From assembly GCA_046726235.1 (NCBI GenBank), contig JBKPAD010000010.1:682001-746000 (forward strand): a DNA stretch of 64,000 bases, in the 5' to 3' direction. Positions 48,510 through 59,099 of the stretch are shown here, piece after piece. This stretch comes from Nitricoxidireducens sp046726235 (lineage in GTDB: Bacteria > Pseudomonadota > Gammaproteobacteria > Burkholderiales > Rhodocyclaceae). The stretch's first letter is position 1. Each line of letters begins with the position of its first letter. The notes below the pieces were generated by a model. That model saw only the letters and a program-made list of their open reading frames with translations, did not search any database and was not told the DNA's origin. The translations under genes and the position numbers were made by a program.

Positions 48510-48959
48510 ATGCCGACGAATCAACAGAAGCGCCAACTGGCGATCCAGGCCCTGGACGACGAGCACGAGGCGATGTCCCGGCTTCTGACGACCTGCCCCA
48601 CCTGTCGCCTGCCGCTGGGCGAGCGGATGACCCGTCGCTCCGACTGCCAATACGGCGCCGAGTGCGGCGCAGGAATCCGTCGCACGCTGAGCGAGCTTGT
48701 GCTCGCGAGCGTCGCCCACTTCGACCATGAGGTCGATGTGTTGCGCCGGAGCGTCTGCCGCGAGGATTTCGAGTCGCACAGCCGCGAGCATGTCCGCCTG
48801 ACGGAGGCGCTGACCTCGATCCTGGCGGATTACACCGAGAACCGCGACTGCATCGACGCGATCAACAAGATCACGGCCTTCGCGGAGGCCATCAGCGCCC
48901 ACATGGCGCGAACCGACGCACCGATGCTGAAGACGCGCCTTCCCGTCGCCTACCAGTAG
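48510..48959 (+). CDS. Hemerythrin-like protein with cysteine-rich insertion
   Basis: 149 residues. The full hemerythrin ligand set is present: H19, H70-x3-E74, H90-x3-H94 and H131-x4-D136. Distances between the later ligands match classical bacteriohemerythrins. Between H19 and H70, however, the gap is 51 residues instead of about 36, because of an inserted loop with C29-x2-C32 and C46-x5-C52. This could bind a second metal or be redox-active. No signal peptide. The start at 48510 is chosen as the last ATG before the domain; an in-frame ATG at 48432 would add 26 residues, and neither has a good ribosome-binding site. Function (O2, NO or metal sensing) is unknown. Confidence 0.7.
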   Translation: MPTNQQKRQLAIQALDDEHEAMSRLLTTCPTCRLPLGERMTRRSDCQYGAECGAGIRRTLSELVLASVAHFDHEVDVLRRSVCREDFESHSREHVRLTEALTSILADYTENRDCIDAINKITAFAEAISAHMARTDAPMLKTRLPVAYQ

Positions 48960-49786
48960 TTCTCGAACGCGAGGTTGCCCGGCTCCCGGCTGCGGTCGGG
49001 CTTGAGGCCGCGTTTCGTCAGCACCTCGCGCAAATCGTCCAGCATCTGCGGATTGCCGCAAATGAGCACGCGCGAGCGCGCCGCGTCGAACGGCACGCCG
49101 ACGGCAGATTCCAGCGCATCGTCGGCGCACAGCGCCGTCAGGCGGCGGTCGAGCGCGCCGGCCACCTTCTCGCGCGTCACGACGGGCACGAAGCGCAGCT
49201 TGTCGCCATGCGGCGCGAACAGCGGGTCGTGCGGCAGCGCCTCGATCTCGTCGCGGTAGACGAGGTCACGCGCCTCGCGCACGCTGTAGGCGAGAACGAG
49301 GCTGTCGAATCGCTCCCACACCGAGGGATCGCGCAGGATGGACAGGAAGGGCGCCACGCCGGTGCCGCTCGCCAGCATCCAGAGGTCGCCATCGAGCGCG
49401 AATCGGTCGACCGTCAGGAAGCCGTAGGCCTGCTTCTCGACCCAGAGCGAATCGCCGACCTCGAGGCGCGCCAGCCGTGTCGTGAAGGCGCCGTCGGGGA
49501 TGACGATCGAGAAGAACTCGAGGTGTTCGTCGTAGTCCGCCGACACCATCGAGTAGGCGCGCCAGACGATGCCGCCGGTCTCGGTGGCGACGCCGAGCCG
49601 TGCGAACTGGCCCGGCCTGAAGCGGAAGCTGCGCTGGCGCGTGGTGCGGAAGGTGATCAGCTTGTCGGTCCAGTGGCGCATGGCGACGATGCGCTCGAGC
49701 GTGGCCTTCTCGGTCGGCGACGGTGGCGGTCGCGGCCTGAAGGTGGAACTCGTCTTCGCGTCTCGCTCGCCGCCGGCGTCCGTCAC
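48950..49786 (-). CDS. fpr: Ferredoxin-NADP reductase
   Basis: 278 residues with a GTG start that overlaps the preceding stop by GTGA. The FAD domain shows FRFRPGQFARLGV and RAYSMVSADYDEHLEFF (the RxYS flavin motif). The NADP domain shows LASGTGVAPFLSILRD, and the chain ends FENYW, with an aromatic residue terminal as in bacterial Fpr, where the end stacks on FAD. It exchanges electrons between NADPH and ferredoxin or flavodoxin. About 20 extra N-terminal residues look disordered. It converges on the hemerythrin-like gene with a 10-bp overlap. Confidence 0.9.
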   Translation of the reverse strand: MTDAGGERDAKTSSTFRPRPPPSPTEKATLERIVAMRHWTDKLITFRTTRQRSFRFRPGQFARLGVATETGGIVWRAYSMVSADYDEHLEFFSIVIPDGAFTTRLARLEVGDSLWVEKQAYGFLTVDRFALDGDLWMLASGTGVAPFLSILRDPSVWERFDSLVLAYSVREARDLVYRDEIEALPHDPLFAPHGDKLRFVPVVTREKVAGALDRRLTALCADDALESAVGVPFDAARSRVLICGNPQMLDDLREVLTKRGLKPDRSREPGNLAFENYW

Positions 49787-50253
49787 TTCAAGGGTTTCCA
49801 GTCCGGATGATCGAAATGCCGCCCGTAGGCATTGAGCGCCATCACCGCCTTGTGCGCGCCTTCCATCGGGTTGCCCGCCGCCTTGCCCTGCATGACGTCG
49901 GCACCCGCGATCAGATCGGCGACAACGATATGGAGCATCGCATCGGCCTTTGGTTCCAGCTTGCACTCGGCGACGATGTCGGCGACGGCGCCCTCGACGC
50001 GGCTGCCGAGCTCACGGTAGCCCTCGGGCGGCAGCTTGCCTGCATGGATGGCGTGGATTTTCCCGGCGAACGCCGCGCGCAGGCTGCTCATCGACTTGCG
50101 CAATGCGGCGTCGGACGGCCACTTGCGACCGTTGTCGAGCTGCAGCTTGGCACCGTGGGCGGCGTGGTCATCGTGCTGGTGGGCATCGGCAGCGACGGCC
50201 GGGGCAGCCGCGAGGGAAGCGGCGGCAAAGACGATCGCAAGAATCTTCTTCAT
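49783..50253 (-). CDS. Periplasmic His-rich protein, DnrO-like
   Basis: 156 residues with a clear signal peptide (MKKILAIVFAAASLAAAPAVA). A His-rich stretch AADAHQHDDHAAHGAKLQLD follows, which could bind Cu, Zn or Ni. The rest is helical, with the segment KLEPKADAMLHIVVADLIAG and a closing YGRHFDHPDW. This pattern recalls proteins annotated DnrO-like in Gammaproteobacteria; I am only moderately sure, and their function is not settled. A GGAG site precedes the ATG, and its stop overlaps the fpr start, so the two are probably co-translated. Confidence 0.6.
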   Translation of the reverse strand: MKKILAIVFAAASLAAAPAVAADAHQHDDHAAHGAKLQLDNGRKWPSDAALRKSMSSLRAAFAGKIHAIHAGKLPPEGYRELGSRVEGAVADIVAECKLEPKADAMLHIVVADLIAGADVMQGKAAGNPMEGAHKAVMALNAYGRHFDHPDWKPLK

Positions 50254-50334
50254 GGGGTTCTCCGGGTTGAGGGGACCCCGACTCTAGGCCACGGCCGTGC
50301 GCCGGGAATTGACCCGGAATAATCAGCCCCTGCG

Positions 50335-51279
50335 TCAGATTGCCGCAGTCCGCAGTGCGGCTTGCGCCGCGCGGTATTCCTCCCTCATGCGGGCGATGAC
50401 TTCGGCAGCCGGACGCACGTCGTCGATCGTGCCGACGCCCTGTCCCGCGCCCCAGATGTCCTTCCACGCCTTGGCGGCGCCGCCGCCGAAATCCATCGCG
50501 GACTTGTCGCGCTCGGGCAGCCTGTCCGGATCGAGGCCGGCTGCGACGATGCTCTTCTTCAGGTAGTTGCCGTGCACGCCGGTGAAGTACGGCGTATAGA
50601 CCACGTCGGCCGCGGCGGAATCGAGGATCGCCTGCCGGTAGGCCGCGGCGGCGTTCGCCTCCGGGGTGGCGATGAAGCGCGTGCCGATGTAGGCGAAGTC
50701 GGCGCCCATGGCCTGCGCCGCGAGCACCGCGGCGCCGTTGGTGATGGCGCCCGAGAGCGCGATCGGCCCGTCGTAGAACTTGCGGACCTCGCCGACCAGC
50801 GCGAACGGACTCAGCGTGCCGGCATGGCCGCCGGCACCGGCACAGACGAGGATCAGGCCGTCCACGCCCGCCTCCAGCGCCTTCTCGGCATGGCGCACGC
50901 TGACGACGTCGTGGAACACCTTGCCGCCGTAGGCATGCACGTGCGGCACTATGTCGTTCGGCGCGCGCAGGCTGGTGATGATCAGCGGCACCTCGTGCTT
51001 CACGCACAGCGCCATGTCGTGCTCGAGCCGGTCGTTCGACTGGTGCACGATCTGGTTGACGGCGAAGGCGGCGGCCTTCGGGTCTGCCGCAAGTTCGGCC
51101 TTGATGCACGCGAGCCAGTCGTCGAGCTGCTCCTTCGGCCGCGCGTTGAGCGCCGGGAAGGCGCCGATGACGCCGCTGCGGCACTGGGCGATGACCAGGT
51201 CGGGATTGGAGACGATGAACATCGGCGCGCAGATCACCGGCAGCACGAGGTTACGGCCGAGCGACTCGGGGATCGGCAT
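50335..51279 (-). CDS. Nitronate monooxygenase family protein (FMN)
   Basis: 314 residues, a TIM-barrel FMN enzyme of the nitronate monooxygenase/2-nitropropane dioxygenase family. Visible segments are LVLPVICAPMFIVSNPDLVI at the start, VDGLILVCAGAGGHAGTLSP with the active-site histidine in the GAGGHAG loop, and GADFAYIGTRFIAT for phosphate binding. It may detoxify nitronates such as propionate-3-nitronate, or act on another substrate. The ATG overlaps the fadD stop by one base, so fadD and this gene form a translationally coupled pair. Confidence 0.88.
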   Translation of the reverse strand: MPIPESLGRNLVLPVICAPMFIVSNPDLVIAQCRSGVIGAFPALNARPKEQLDDWLACIKAELAADPKAAAFAVNQIVHQSNDRLEHDMALCVKHEVPLIITSLRAPNDIVPHVHAYGGKVFHDVVSVRHAEKALEAGVDGLILVCAGAGGHAGTLSPFALVGEVRKFYDGPIALSGAITNGAAVLAAQAMGADFAYIGTRFIATPEANAAAAYRQAILDSAAADVVYTPYFTGVHGNYLKKSIVAAGLDPDRLPERDKSAMDFGGGAAKAWKDIWGAGQGVGTIDDVRPAAEVIARMREEYRAAQAALRTAAI

Positions 51280-52934
51280 CAGGCGGCATCCCTCAGCGCC
51301 CGGCGCAGGATCTTGCCGACGTTGGTGCGCGGCAGGTCGTCGCGGAACTCGACGTGCTTCGGCACCTTGTAGCCGGTGAGCAGGCCGCGGCAGTGCTCGA
51401 TCAGCGTGCGCGCGTCGAGCGCCGGGTCCTTGCGCACGACGAAGATCTTCACCGCCTCGCCCGAGTGCTCGTCGGGCACGCCGATGGCGGCGACGTCGAT
51501 GACGCCCGGATGCATCGCCACCGCCTCCTCGACCTCGTTCGGATAGACGTTGAAACCCGAGACCAGGATCATGTCCTTCTTGCGGTCGACCAGGAAGACG
51601 AAGCCCTTCGGATCGATGTAGCCGAGGTCGCCCGTGCGCAGGAAGCCGTCGCCGTGGAAGACGTTCTCGGTATCCTGCGGCCGCTGCCAGTAGCCCTTCA
51701 TCACCTGCGGGCCACGGATGCAGATCTCGCCGACCTGGCCGCCGGGAACGTCCCCGGCATCGTTGCGGATCACCACTTCGGTCGAGGAGATCGGCAAGCC
51801 AATGGCGCCGTTGAACTCGCGCATGTCGAGCGGATTGATGGTCGCCGCGGGCGAGGTTTCGGTCAGGCCGTAGGCCTGCAGCAGCGGCACGCCGGTCGTC
51901 TTCAGCCAGCGTTCCGCCACCGGTCCCTGCACCGCCATGCCGCCGCCGAGCGTGACGCGCAGGGGCGAGAAATCGAGCGTCGCGAAGTCCGGATTGTTGA
52001 GCAGTGCATTGAACAGCGTGTTGACGCCGGTGACCACCGTCACCGGATAGCGGCGCCATTCCTTGACGAATCCCGGGATGTCGCGCGGATTGCAGATCAG
52101 CAGGTTGCGTGCGCCGATCATCAGGAAGGTCAGGCAGTTCGCGGTCAGGGCGAAGACGTGGTACAGCGGCAGTGCCGTGACGATGAATTCCTCGCCCTCG
52201 CGGATCACCGGCTTGATCCAGTGATATGCCTGCGTCACGTTGGAGGCGATGTTGGCGTGCGTCAGCATCGCCCCCTTCGAGATGCCGGTGGTGCCGCCGG
52301 TGTATTGCAGGAAGGCGATGTCGTCGCGCGCCAGCGCGACCGGCTTCCAGCCGTGGCGCCGGCCCGTGGCGAGCGCGGAGCGGAAGTCGATGGCATCCGG
52401 CAGCCGGTAGCGCGGCACCAGCTTCTTGACGTGACGCACCACGAGGTTCACCGCCACGCCCTTGAGACCGAGCATCTCGCCCATCGGCGTGACGACGACG
52501 TGGCGGATCGCCGTGCGCTCGACGACCTGCTCGAGCGTGTGCGCGAAGTTCTCGACGATCACGATCGCCGTTGCGCCCGAGTCCTTGAGCTGGTGCTCGA
52601 GTTCGCGCGGCGTGTACAGCGGATTGCAGCTGACGACGATGCAGCCGGCCCGTAGCGTGCCGAACAGCGCCACCGGATACTGCAGCAGGTTGGGCATCAT
52701 CAGCGCAACGCGCTCGCCCTTGCCGAGCCCGCGCGATTGCAGCCAGCCGGCGAAGGCGGCGCTCTCCTCGTCGAGCTGCCGGTAGGTCATGCCGCGGCCC
52801 ATGCTGATGTAGGCGACCTTGTCGGCGTACTTCTCGCAGGCCTGCTCGAACAGCGCGACCAGCGAGGGAATGTGGGCGGTGTCGATTTCGGCCGGCACGC
52901 CTTCCGGATAGCTCTGCAGCCAGATCTTTTCCAT
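51279..52934 (-). CDS. fadD: Long-chain-fatty-acid-CoA ligase
   Basis: 551 residues, an adenylate-forming enzyme that activates fatty acids as CoA thioesters at the inner membrane. The ATP-binding P-loop is YTGGTTGISKGAMLTH, followed by QAYGLTETSPAATINP and GDLGYIDPKGFVFLVDRKKD, with the C-terminal catalytic lysine in NVGKILRRALRD. The start MEKIWLQSYPEGVPAEID is the standard FadD N-terminus, preceded by an excellent GGAGGGAGG site. It lies 20 nt after the chalcone-isomerase-like remnant. Confidence 0.94.
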   Translation of the reverse strand: MEKIWLQSYPEGVPAEIDTAHIPSLVALFEQACEKYADKVAYISMGRGMTYRQLDEESAAFAGWLQSRGLGKGERVALMMPNLLQYPVALFGTLRAGCIVVSCNPLYTPRELEHQLKDSGATAIVIVENFAHTLEQVVERTAIRHVVVTPMGEMLGLKGVAVNLVVRHVKKLVPRYRLPDAIDFRSALATGRRHGWKPVALARDDIAFLQYTGGTTGISKGAMLTHANIASNVTQAYHWIKPVIREGEEFIVTALPLYHVFALTANCLTFLMIGARNLLICNPRDIPGFVKEWRRYPVTVVTGVNTLFNALLNNPDFATLDFSPLRVTLGGGMAVQGPVAERWLKTTGVPLLQAYGLTETSPAATINPLDMREFNGAIGLPISSTEVVIRNDAGDVPGGQVGEICIRGPQVMKGYWQRPQDTENVFHGDGFLRTGDLGYIDPKGFVFLVDRKKDMILVSGFNVYPNEVEEAVAMHPGVIDVAAIGVPDEHSGEAVKIFVVRKDPALDARTLIEHCRGLLTGYKVPKHVEFRDDLPRTNVGKILRRALRDAA

Positions 52935-52954
52935 GGTCTCTCCTCCCTCCCCGC

Positions 52955-53308
52955 TCAACCGCCGAGCAGCGCTTTTTTTAGCGCAGCGTCCGCCGGCCGA
53001 TCGCCGAGCCAGACCCTGAGCAGCGCCTTGCCGAATCCCTCTCCCGCCACCGTGCCGCGCGCTTCGCCGTTGAAGCCGACGGCCACGCCGGCGGCCGAGA
53101 AGTCGAGTGCAATGGTATCGCCTTCGCGCGCCTTGCCGATGGAGTCGATGATGGCCGCGATCCGGCCGGCCTGCGGCCGGATCGCGTGCGCCAGCGGCGT
53201 CGTCGAGCACGAAGTCGTGCGTAGAGCGTGAAGCGAGCCGACGACGTTCTTCGTCCGCCAGTTCAGCGGCAGGCGGACGCGCATGCGGCGCAGATCGCCC
53301 CGCCGCAA
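52955..53308 (-). pseudogene. Degenerate chalcone-isomerase-like gene (probable internal deletion)
   Basis: The 117-codon frame begins with TTG 3 nt after the tatD stop. Its last 70 residues (IAAIIDSIGKAREGDTIALD, then FGKALLRVWLGDRPADAALK and KALLGG at the end) match the C-terminal half of bacterial chalcone-isomerase-like exported proteins. The N-terminal part MRVRLPLNWRTKNVVGS recalls the first strand of the same family, but the signal peptide and about 60 central residues are missing. Around 53190-53250 the reading switches frame with FTLYARL in one alternative. I infer an ancestral full-length gene reduced by deletion and frameshift. It could still be translated as a small protein. Confidence 0.45.
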
Positions 53309-53311
53309 GCC

Positions 53312-54079
53312 TCAGCCGGAGAGGCCGGGGAAGACGGCGCGGGCGTTGGCCGACGTCACCGCCGCGAGCTGCACGACGTCGACGCCGCGCAGTTCTGCGA
53401 TGACCGAGGCGATGCGAGGCAGTTCCGCCGGCTCGTTCCGCGCGCCCTTTTCCATCCACGCCGGCGGTATGTCCGGCGCGTCGGTCTCGAGCACGATCAG
53501 CTCGTCGGGCAGCGTTGCCGCCAGTTCGCGCAGATGGGTGGCACGCGCCGGCGTCACTGCGCCGCCGAAGCCGAGCTTGAAGCCAAGGCGGGCGAACTCT
53601 TCCGCCTGCTGGCGGCTGCCGTTGAAGGCGTGCGCGATGCCGCCGACGACGCGGATGCGGCGCAGGTGCTTGAGGACCACGTCGATCGCCTTGCGCACGT
53701 GCAGCAGCACCGGCAGGCCGAGGCGGCGGGCGATCTTGAGCTGCTCGGCAAAGAGGACTTCCTGCCGCGTGCCGTCCTGGCCGGGCACGTAGAAGTCGAG
53801 GCCGATCTCGCCGACGGCCACGGCCGGCTCGCGCTGCAGCGTTTCGGCCAGCACGTCGATATCCTCCTCGCGCGCGCGATCGGCATAGAGCGGATGGATG
53901 CCGTAAGCCGGCGCGCAGATCGGATACTCGCGGCAGATGGAGGCCACGGTGCCGAAATTCGCCCGCTCGATCGCGGGGACGATGATGCGGGCGACGCGTG
54001 CCGCCCTGGCGCGTTCGACGACCTGATCGCGGTCGGCGTCGAACTCGGCGGCGTCGAGGTGACAGTGGGTGTCGATCAT
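53312..54079 (-). CDS. tatD: TatD family metal-dependent hydrolase
   Basis: 255 residues. The metal-binding start MIDTHCHLDAAEFD, VGEIGLDFY, VLLHVRKA, HAFNGSRQQA and LETDAPDIPP give the full TatD ligand set (HxH, E, H, H, D). Members have 3'-5' DNA exonuclease activity and take part in DNA repair or nucleotide scavenging. It lies 34 nt after iscX. Normal length; no anomaly. Confidence 0.94.
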   Translation of the reverse strand: MIDTHCHLDAAEFDADRDQVVERARAARVARIIVPAIERANFGTVASICREYPICAPAYGIHPLYADRAREEDIDVLAETLQREPAVAVGEIGLDFYVPGQDGTRQEVLFAEQLKIARRLGLPVLLHVRKAIDVVLKHLRRIRVVGGIAHAFNGSRQQAEEFARLGFKLGFGGAVTPARATHLRELAATLPDELIVLETDAPDIPPAWMEKGARNEPAELPRIASVIAELRGVDVVQLAAVTSANARAVFPGLSG

Positions 54080-54113
54080 CGTGCCACCCGTGCGGACTCG
54101 CAGGCCTCGAGCT

Positions 54114-54308
54114 TCAGCTCGCCTCGTCGATCCAGGCCTGCTGGATGGCCTCGAGGATCTTCTCGCCGCAGTGCTTGGGGTCGTCCTCGAAGCCGGGCAG
54201 CGCCACCACCCAGCGCATCAGGTCCACGAAATTGACGCGCGTCGGATCGACCTCCGGATGCGCGTCGGCGAGTTCGATGGCGATGTCGTTGATGTCGGTC
54301 CACTTCAT
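54114..54308 (-). CDS. iscX: Fe-S cluster assembly protein IscX
   Basis: 64 residues, highly acidic. The sequence starts MKWTDINDIAIELADAHPEV and contains DPTRVNFVDLMRWVVALPGF, the IscX signature. IscX binds IscS and may regulate or donate iron to the ISC machinery. Its ATG overlaps the fdx stop (ATGA) and it is the last gene of the isc cluster, as in E. coli. Confidence 0.95.
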   Translation of the reverse strand: MKWTDINDIAIELADAHPEVDPTRVNFVDLMRWVVALPGFEDDPKHCGEKILEAIQQAWIDEAS

Positions 54309-54654
54309 TTGCGCGGCCCTCCTCCGCCTTCCTTCGCCATATTGATCGTGTATTTCGGAATCTCGACCACCAGCGGCGTCTCGGTCACGATCGCCTGGCA
54401 CGACAGGCGCGAGGTAGGCTCGAGGCCCCAGGCCTTGTCGAGCAGGTCGTCCTCGGTTTCCTCCGCCGGTTCGAGCGAGTTGTAGCCCTCCCGGATGACG
54501 ACGTGGCAGGTGGTGCAGGCGCAGGATTTCTCGCAGGCGTGCTCGATCTCGATGCCGTTGGAGAGCAGCGCGTCGCAGATCGACTGGCCAACCGGCGCCT
54601 CGATGACGGCGCCTTCGGGACAGAGTTCGACGTGGGGCAGGACGACGATGCGGG

Positions 54655-54658
<4 letters not shown>
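54305..54658 (-). CDS. fdx: ISC-type [2Fe-2S] ferredoxin
   Basis: 117 residues with a GTG start overlapping the hscA stop (GTGA). Cluster ligands are C42, C48, C51 and C87, within HACEKSCACTTCH and LSCQAIV, the same positions as in E. coli Fdx. It supplies electrons for Fe-S cluster assembly. An in-frame extension upstream is Arg-rich and non-coding in look. The stop overlaps iscX. Confidence 0.95.
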
Positions 54659-56523
<1,865 letters not shown>

Positions 56524-56546
56524 CGTTGTTCTTTTTCGTTCTGGTG

Positions 56547-57092
56547 TCAGGCCTCGACGGCCTCGAGCGCCGCATCGACTTCGGCGAGCAGCTTCTGGTC
56601 GAACATCAGCCGGCGCACCACCTCGCCGGCGTGGGCGTAATCGTGCCGGGCGTCGAGCGCATCGGCGAGTTCGCCCTGGCGTGCGGCCATGTCCTTGCGC
56701 ACGCGGCGATGCAGTTCGTCGAGCGCATCGACGTCGGCGCCCGCGCGCGCTTCCTCGACGGCCTCGCGCAGTTCCATCTGCTCGATCAGGAACTCGGCCG
56801 GCATCGCGGTGTTGGTCTCGATGCGCGGGTCGTGGCCTTCGAGGTGGAGCAGGTAGCGCGCGCGCTTCACCGGATCGAGCAGCGTCTGGTAGGCCTCGTT
56901 GACCTGTGTCGCCCACTGCATGGCGACGCGGCGATCGGCGTCGCCGGCGTGAGCGTACTTGTCGGGATGGACGCGCGCCTGAACGTCGCGGTAGAGCTGG
57001 TCGAGCAGCGGACGGTCCACCGCGAACGTGCGCGGCAGCCCGAACAGCGCGAAGTGATCCTGGTGCGCGAAGCTGGTATCGAGGCTCGTCAT
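56547..57092 (-). CDS. hscB: J-domain co-chaperone HscB
   Basis: 181 residues. The J-domain carries HPD at 42-44 in QARVHPDKYAHAGDADRR, and the C-terminal three-helix domain (about 90-180) binds IscU. The start MTSLDTSFAHQDHFALFGLP is family-typical. It stimulates HscA ATPase and delivers IscU. Spacing to neighbours is 23 nt (hscA) and 13 nt (iscA), all in one operon. Confidence 0.94.
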   Translation of the reverse strand: MTSLDTSFAHQDHFALFGLPRTFAVDRPLLDQLYRDVQARVHPDKYAHAGDADRRVAMQWATQVNEAYQTLLDPVKRARYLLHLEGHDPRIETNTAMPAEFLIEQMELREAVEEARAGADVDALDELHRRVRKDMAARQGELADALDARHDYAHAGEVVRRLMFDQKLLAEVDAALEAVEA

Positions 57093-57105
57093 TGGCCGGC
57101 GGCAG

Positions 57106-57429
57106 TCAGACGTTGAAGCTCTCGCCGCAGCCGCACTGGTCCTTGACGTTCGGGTTGTTGAACTTGAAGCCTTCGTTGAGGCCTTCGCGCGCGTAGTCGA
57201 GTTCGGTGCCGTCGATGTACGGCAGGCTGCGCGGGTCGACCAGCACCTTGAGGCCATGGCTCTCGAAGACCACGTCGTCCGGCTCGGCAGCGTCGGCGAA
57301 CTCGAGCTTGTAGGCCATGCCCGAGCAGCCCGAGGTCTTGACGCCGAGACGGATGCCGATGCCCTTGCCGCGCTTGGCGATGTAGCCGGAGACGTGCTTG
57401 GCGGCGCGTTCGGAAAGCGTAACTGTCAT
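57106..57429 (-). CDS. iscA: A-type Fe-S carrier IscA
   Basis: 107 residues, exactly the E. coli length, with cysteines C35 in TSGCSGMAYK and C99/C101 in the C-terminal CGCGESF. It carries Fe-S clusters or iron to target apoproteins. The ATG at 57429 is 11 nt after the iscU stop. Confidence 0.96.
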   Translation of the reverse strand: MTVTLSERAAKHVSGYIAKRGKGIGIRLGVKTSGCSGMAYKLEFADAAEPDDVVFESHGLKVLVDPRSLPYIDGTELDYAREGLNEGFKFNNPNVKDQCGCGESFNV

Positions 57430-57440
57430 GGATCCAATCC

Positions 57441-57824
57441 TCAGGAAGTGTGTTTTTTCTTGTAGTCGGCGACGGCCGCCTTGATGGCGTCCTCGGCGAG
57501 GATCGAGCAGTGGATCTTCACCGGCGGCAGCGCCAGTTCTTCGGCGATCTGCGTGTTCTTGATGTCGAGCGCCTGGTCGACCGTCTTGCCCTTGACCCAC
57601 TCGGTGACGAGCGAGCTCGAGGCGATCGCCGAGCCGCAGCCGTAGGTCTTGAACTTGGCGTCCTCGATGACGCCCTGCTTGTTGACGCGGATCTGCAGCT
57701 TCATGACGTCGCCGCAGGCCGGCGCGCCGACCATGCCGGTGCCGACGCCCTCTTCGTCCTTCTCGAAGGAGCCGACGTTGCGCGGGTTCTCGTAGTGATC
57801 GATGACTTTCGTGCTGTAAGACAT
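57441..57824 (-). CDS. iscU: Fe-S cluster scaffold IscU
   Basis: 127 residues. Cluster ligands C37, D39, C63 and C106 (with H105) are present, and the HscA-recognition motif LPPVK is at 99-103. The scaffold accepts sulfur from IscS and assembles [2Fe-2S] clusters. It is 10 nt after iscS in the operon. Highly conserved; no oddity. Confidence 0.97.
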   Translation of the reverse strand: MSYSTKVIDHYENPRNVGSFEKDEEGVGTGMVGAPACGDVMKLQIRVNKQGVIEDAKFKTYGCGSAIASSSLVTEWVKGKTVDQALDIKNTQIAEELALPPVKIHCSILAEDAIKAAVADYKKKHTS

Positions 57825-57834
57825 GATGTTCTCC

Positions 57835-59049
57835 TTAGTGCGCGGCCCACTGGACGGTGTTGAGGTCGATGCCGTCCTTGTACATCTCCCACAGCGGGGA
57901 GAGTTCACGCAGCTTGCCGAGCTTGTCGTGCAAGAGTTTAACGGTGAAGTCGATTTCCTCCTCCGTCGTGAAGCGGCCGAGGGTGAAGCGGATCGAGCTG
58001 TGGGCGAGTTCGTCCGAGCGTCCGAGCGCACGCAGCACGTAGGACGGCTCCAGGCTCGCCGAGGTGCAGGCGGAACCGGACGACACGGCGATGTCCTTGA
58101 TCGCCATGATCAGCGACTCGCCCTCGACGAAGGCGAAGCTGACGTTGAGGTTGTGCGGCACGCGCTGCTCGACGTCGCCGTTGACGAAGGTTTCCTCGAT
58201 GTCGGCCATGCCGCGCATCAGCTTGTCGCGCAGCATGCGAATGCGCTCGTTCTCGGTCGCCATCTCCTCGCGCGCAAGGCGGAAGGCCTCGCCCATGCCG
58301 ACGATCTGGTGCGTCGCCAGCGTGCCGGAACGCAGGCCGCGCTCATGGCCGCCGCCGTGCATCTGCGCTTCGAGGCGGATGCGCGGCTTCCTGCGCACGT
58401 AGAGCGCGCCGATGCCCTTGGGGCCGTATGTCTTGTGCGCCGAGAACGACATCAGGTCGACCTTGAGCTTCGCCAGGTCGAGCGGCATCTTGCCGGTCGC
58501 CTGCGCGGCGTCGACGTGGAAGATCACGCCGGCTTCGCGGCAGATCTCGCCGAGTTCGGCGATCGGCTGGATGACGCCGATCTCGTTGTTCACCGCCATC
58601 ACCGAGGCCAGCACCGTGTCCTTGCGCAGCGCCGCCTTGAACTGGTCGAGCGTGACGAGGCCGTTCTCCTGCGGCGTCAGGTAGGTGACCTCGTAGCCGA
58701 CGCGCTCGAGTTCCTTGCAGGTGTCGAGCACGGCCTTGTGCTCGGTCGCCACGGTGACGATGTGCTTGCCCTTGGTGGCGCCGTAGAAGTTCGCCGCGCC
58801 CTTGATGGCGAGGTTGTTCGACTCGGTGGCGCCGGAGGTCCAGATGATCTCCTTCGGGTCGGCGTTGACCAGCAACGCGACCTGTTCGCGCGCTTCCTCG
58901 ACCGCCTTCTCGGACTCCCAGCCGAAGGGGTGCGAGCGCGAGGCGGGGTTGCCGAATTTCTCGACGAGATACGGAATCATCTTTTCCGCAACGCGCGGAT
59001 CGACCGGCGTCGTCGCCGAGTAGTCGAGGTAGATCGGGAATTTCAGCAT
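57835..59049 (-). CDS. iscS: Cysteine desulfurase IscS
   Basis: 404 residues, the E. coli IscS length. PLP lysine K206 is in SFSAHKTYGPKGIGALYV, and the mobile-loop catalytic cysteine C328 in SSGSACTSASLEPSYVL. It supplies persulfide sulfur to IscU and to tRNA thiolation. It is preceded 50 nt upstream by a second desulfurase gene, which makes this one the second enzyme of its kind in the same operon. Confidence 0.97.
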   Translation of the reverse strand: MLKFPIYLDYSATTPVDPRVAEKMIPYLVEKFGNPASRSHPFGWESEKAVEEAREQVALLVNADPKEIIWTSGATESNNLAIKGAANFYGATKGKHIVTVATEHKAVLDTCKELERVGYEVTYLTPQENGLVTLDQFKAALRKDTVLASVMAVNNEIGVIQPIAELGEICREAGVIFHVDAAQATGKMPLDLAKLKVDLMSFSAHKTYGPKGIGALYVRRKPRIRLEAQMHGGGHERGLRSGTLATHQIVGMGEAFRLAREEMATENERIRMLRDKLMRGMADIEETFVNGDVEQRVPHNLNVSFAFVEGESLIMAIKDIAVSSGSACTSASLEPSYVLRALGRSDELAHSSIRFTLGRFTTEEEIDFTVKLLHDKLGKLRELSPLWEMYKDGIDLNTVQWAAH

Positions 59050-59099
59050 CGCTTGGCTCCGAAAAGCTTCATGGTGGGGGCTCCAGATTTCTAGTTATG

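Noticed and set aside
50302..50317. Small inverted repeat CCGGG/CCCGG between the DnrO-like and nitronate monooxygenase genes
   Set aside because: Only a 5-bp stem with no T-run; too weak to call a terminator.
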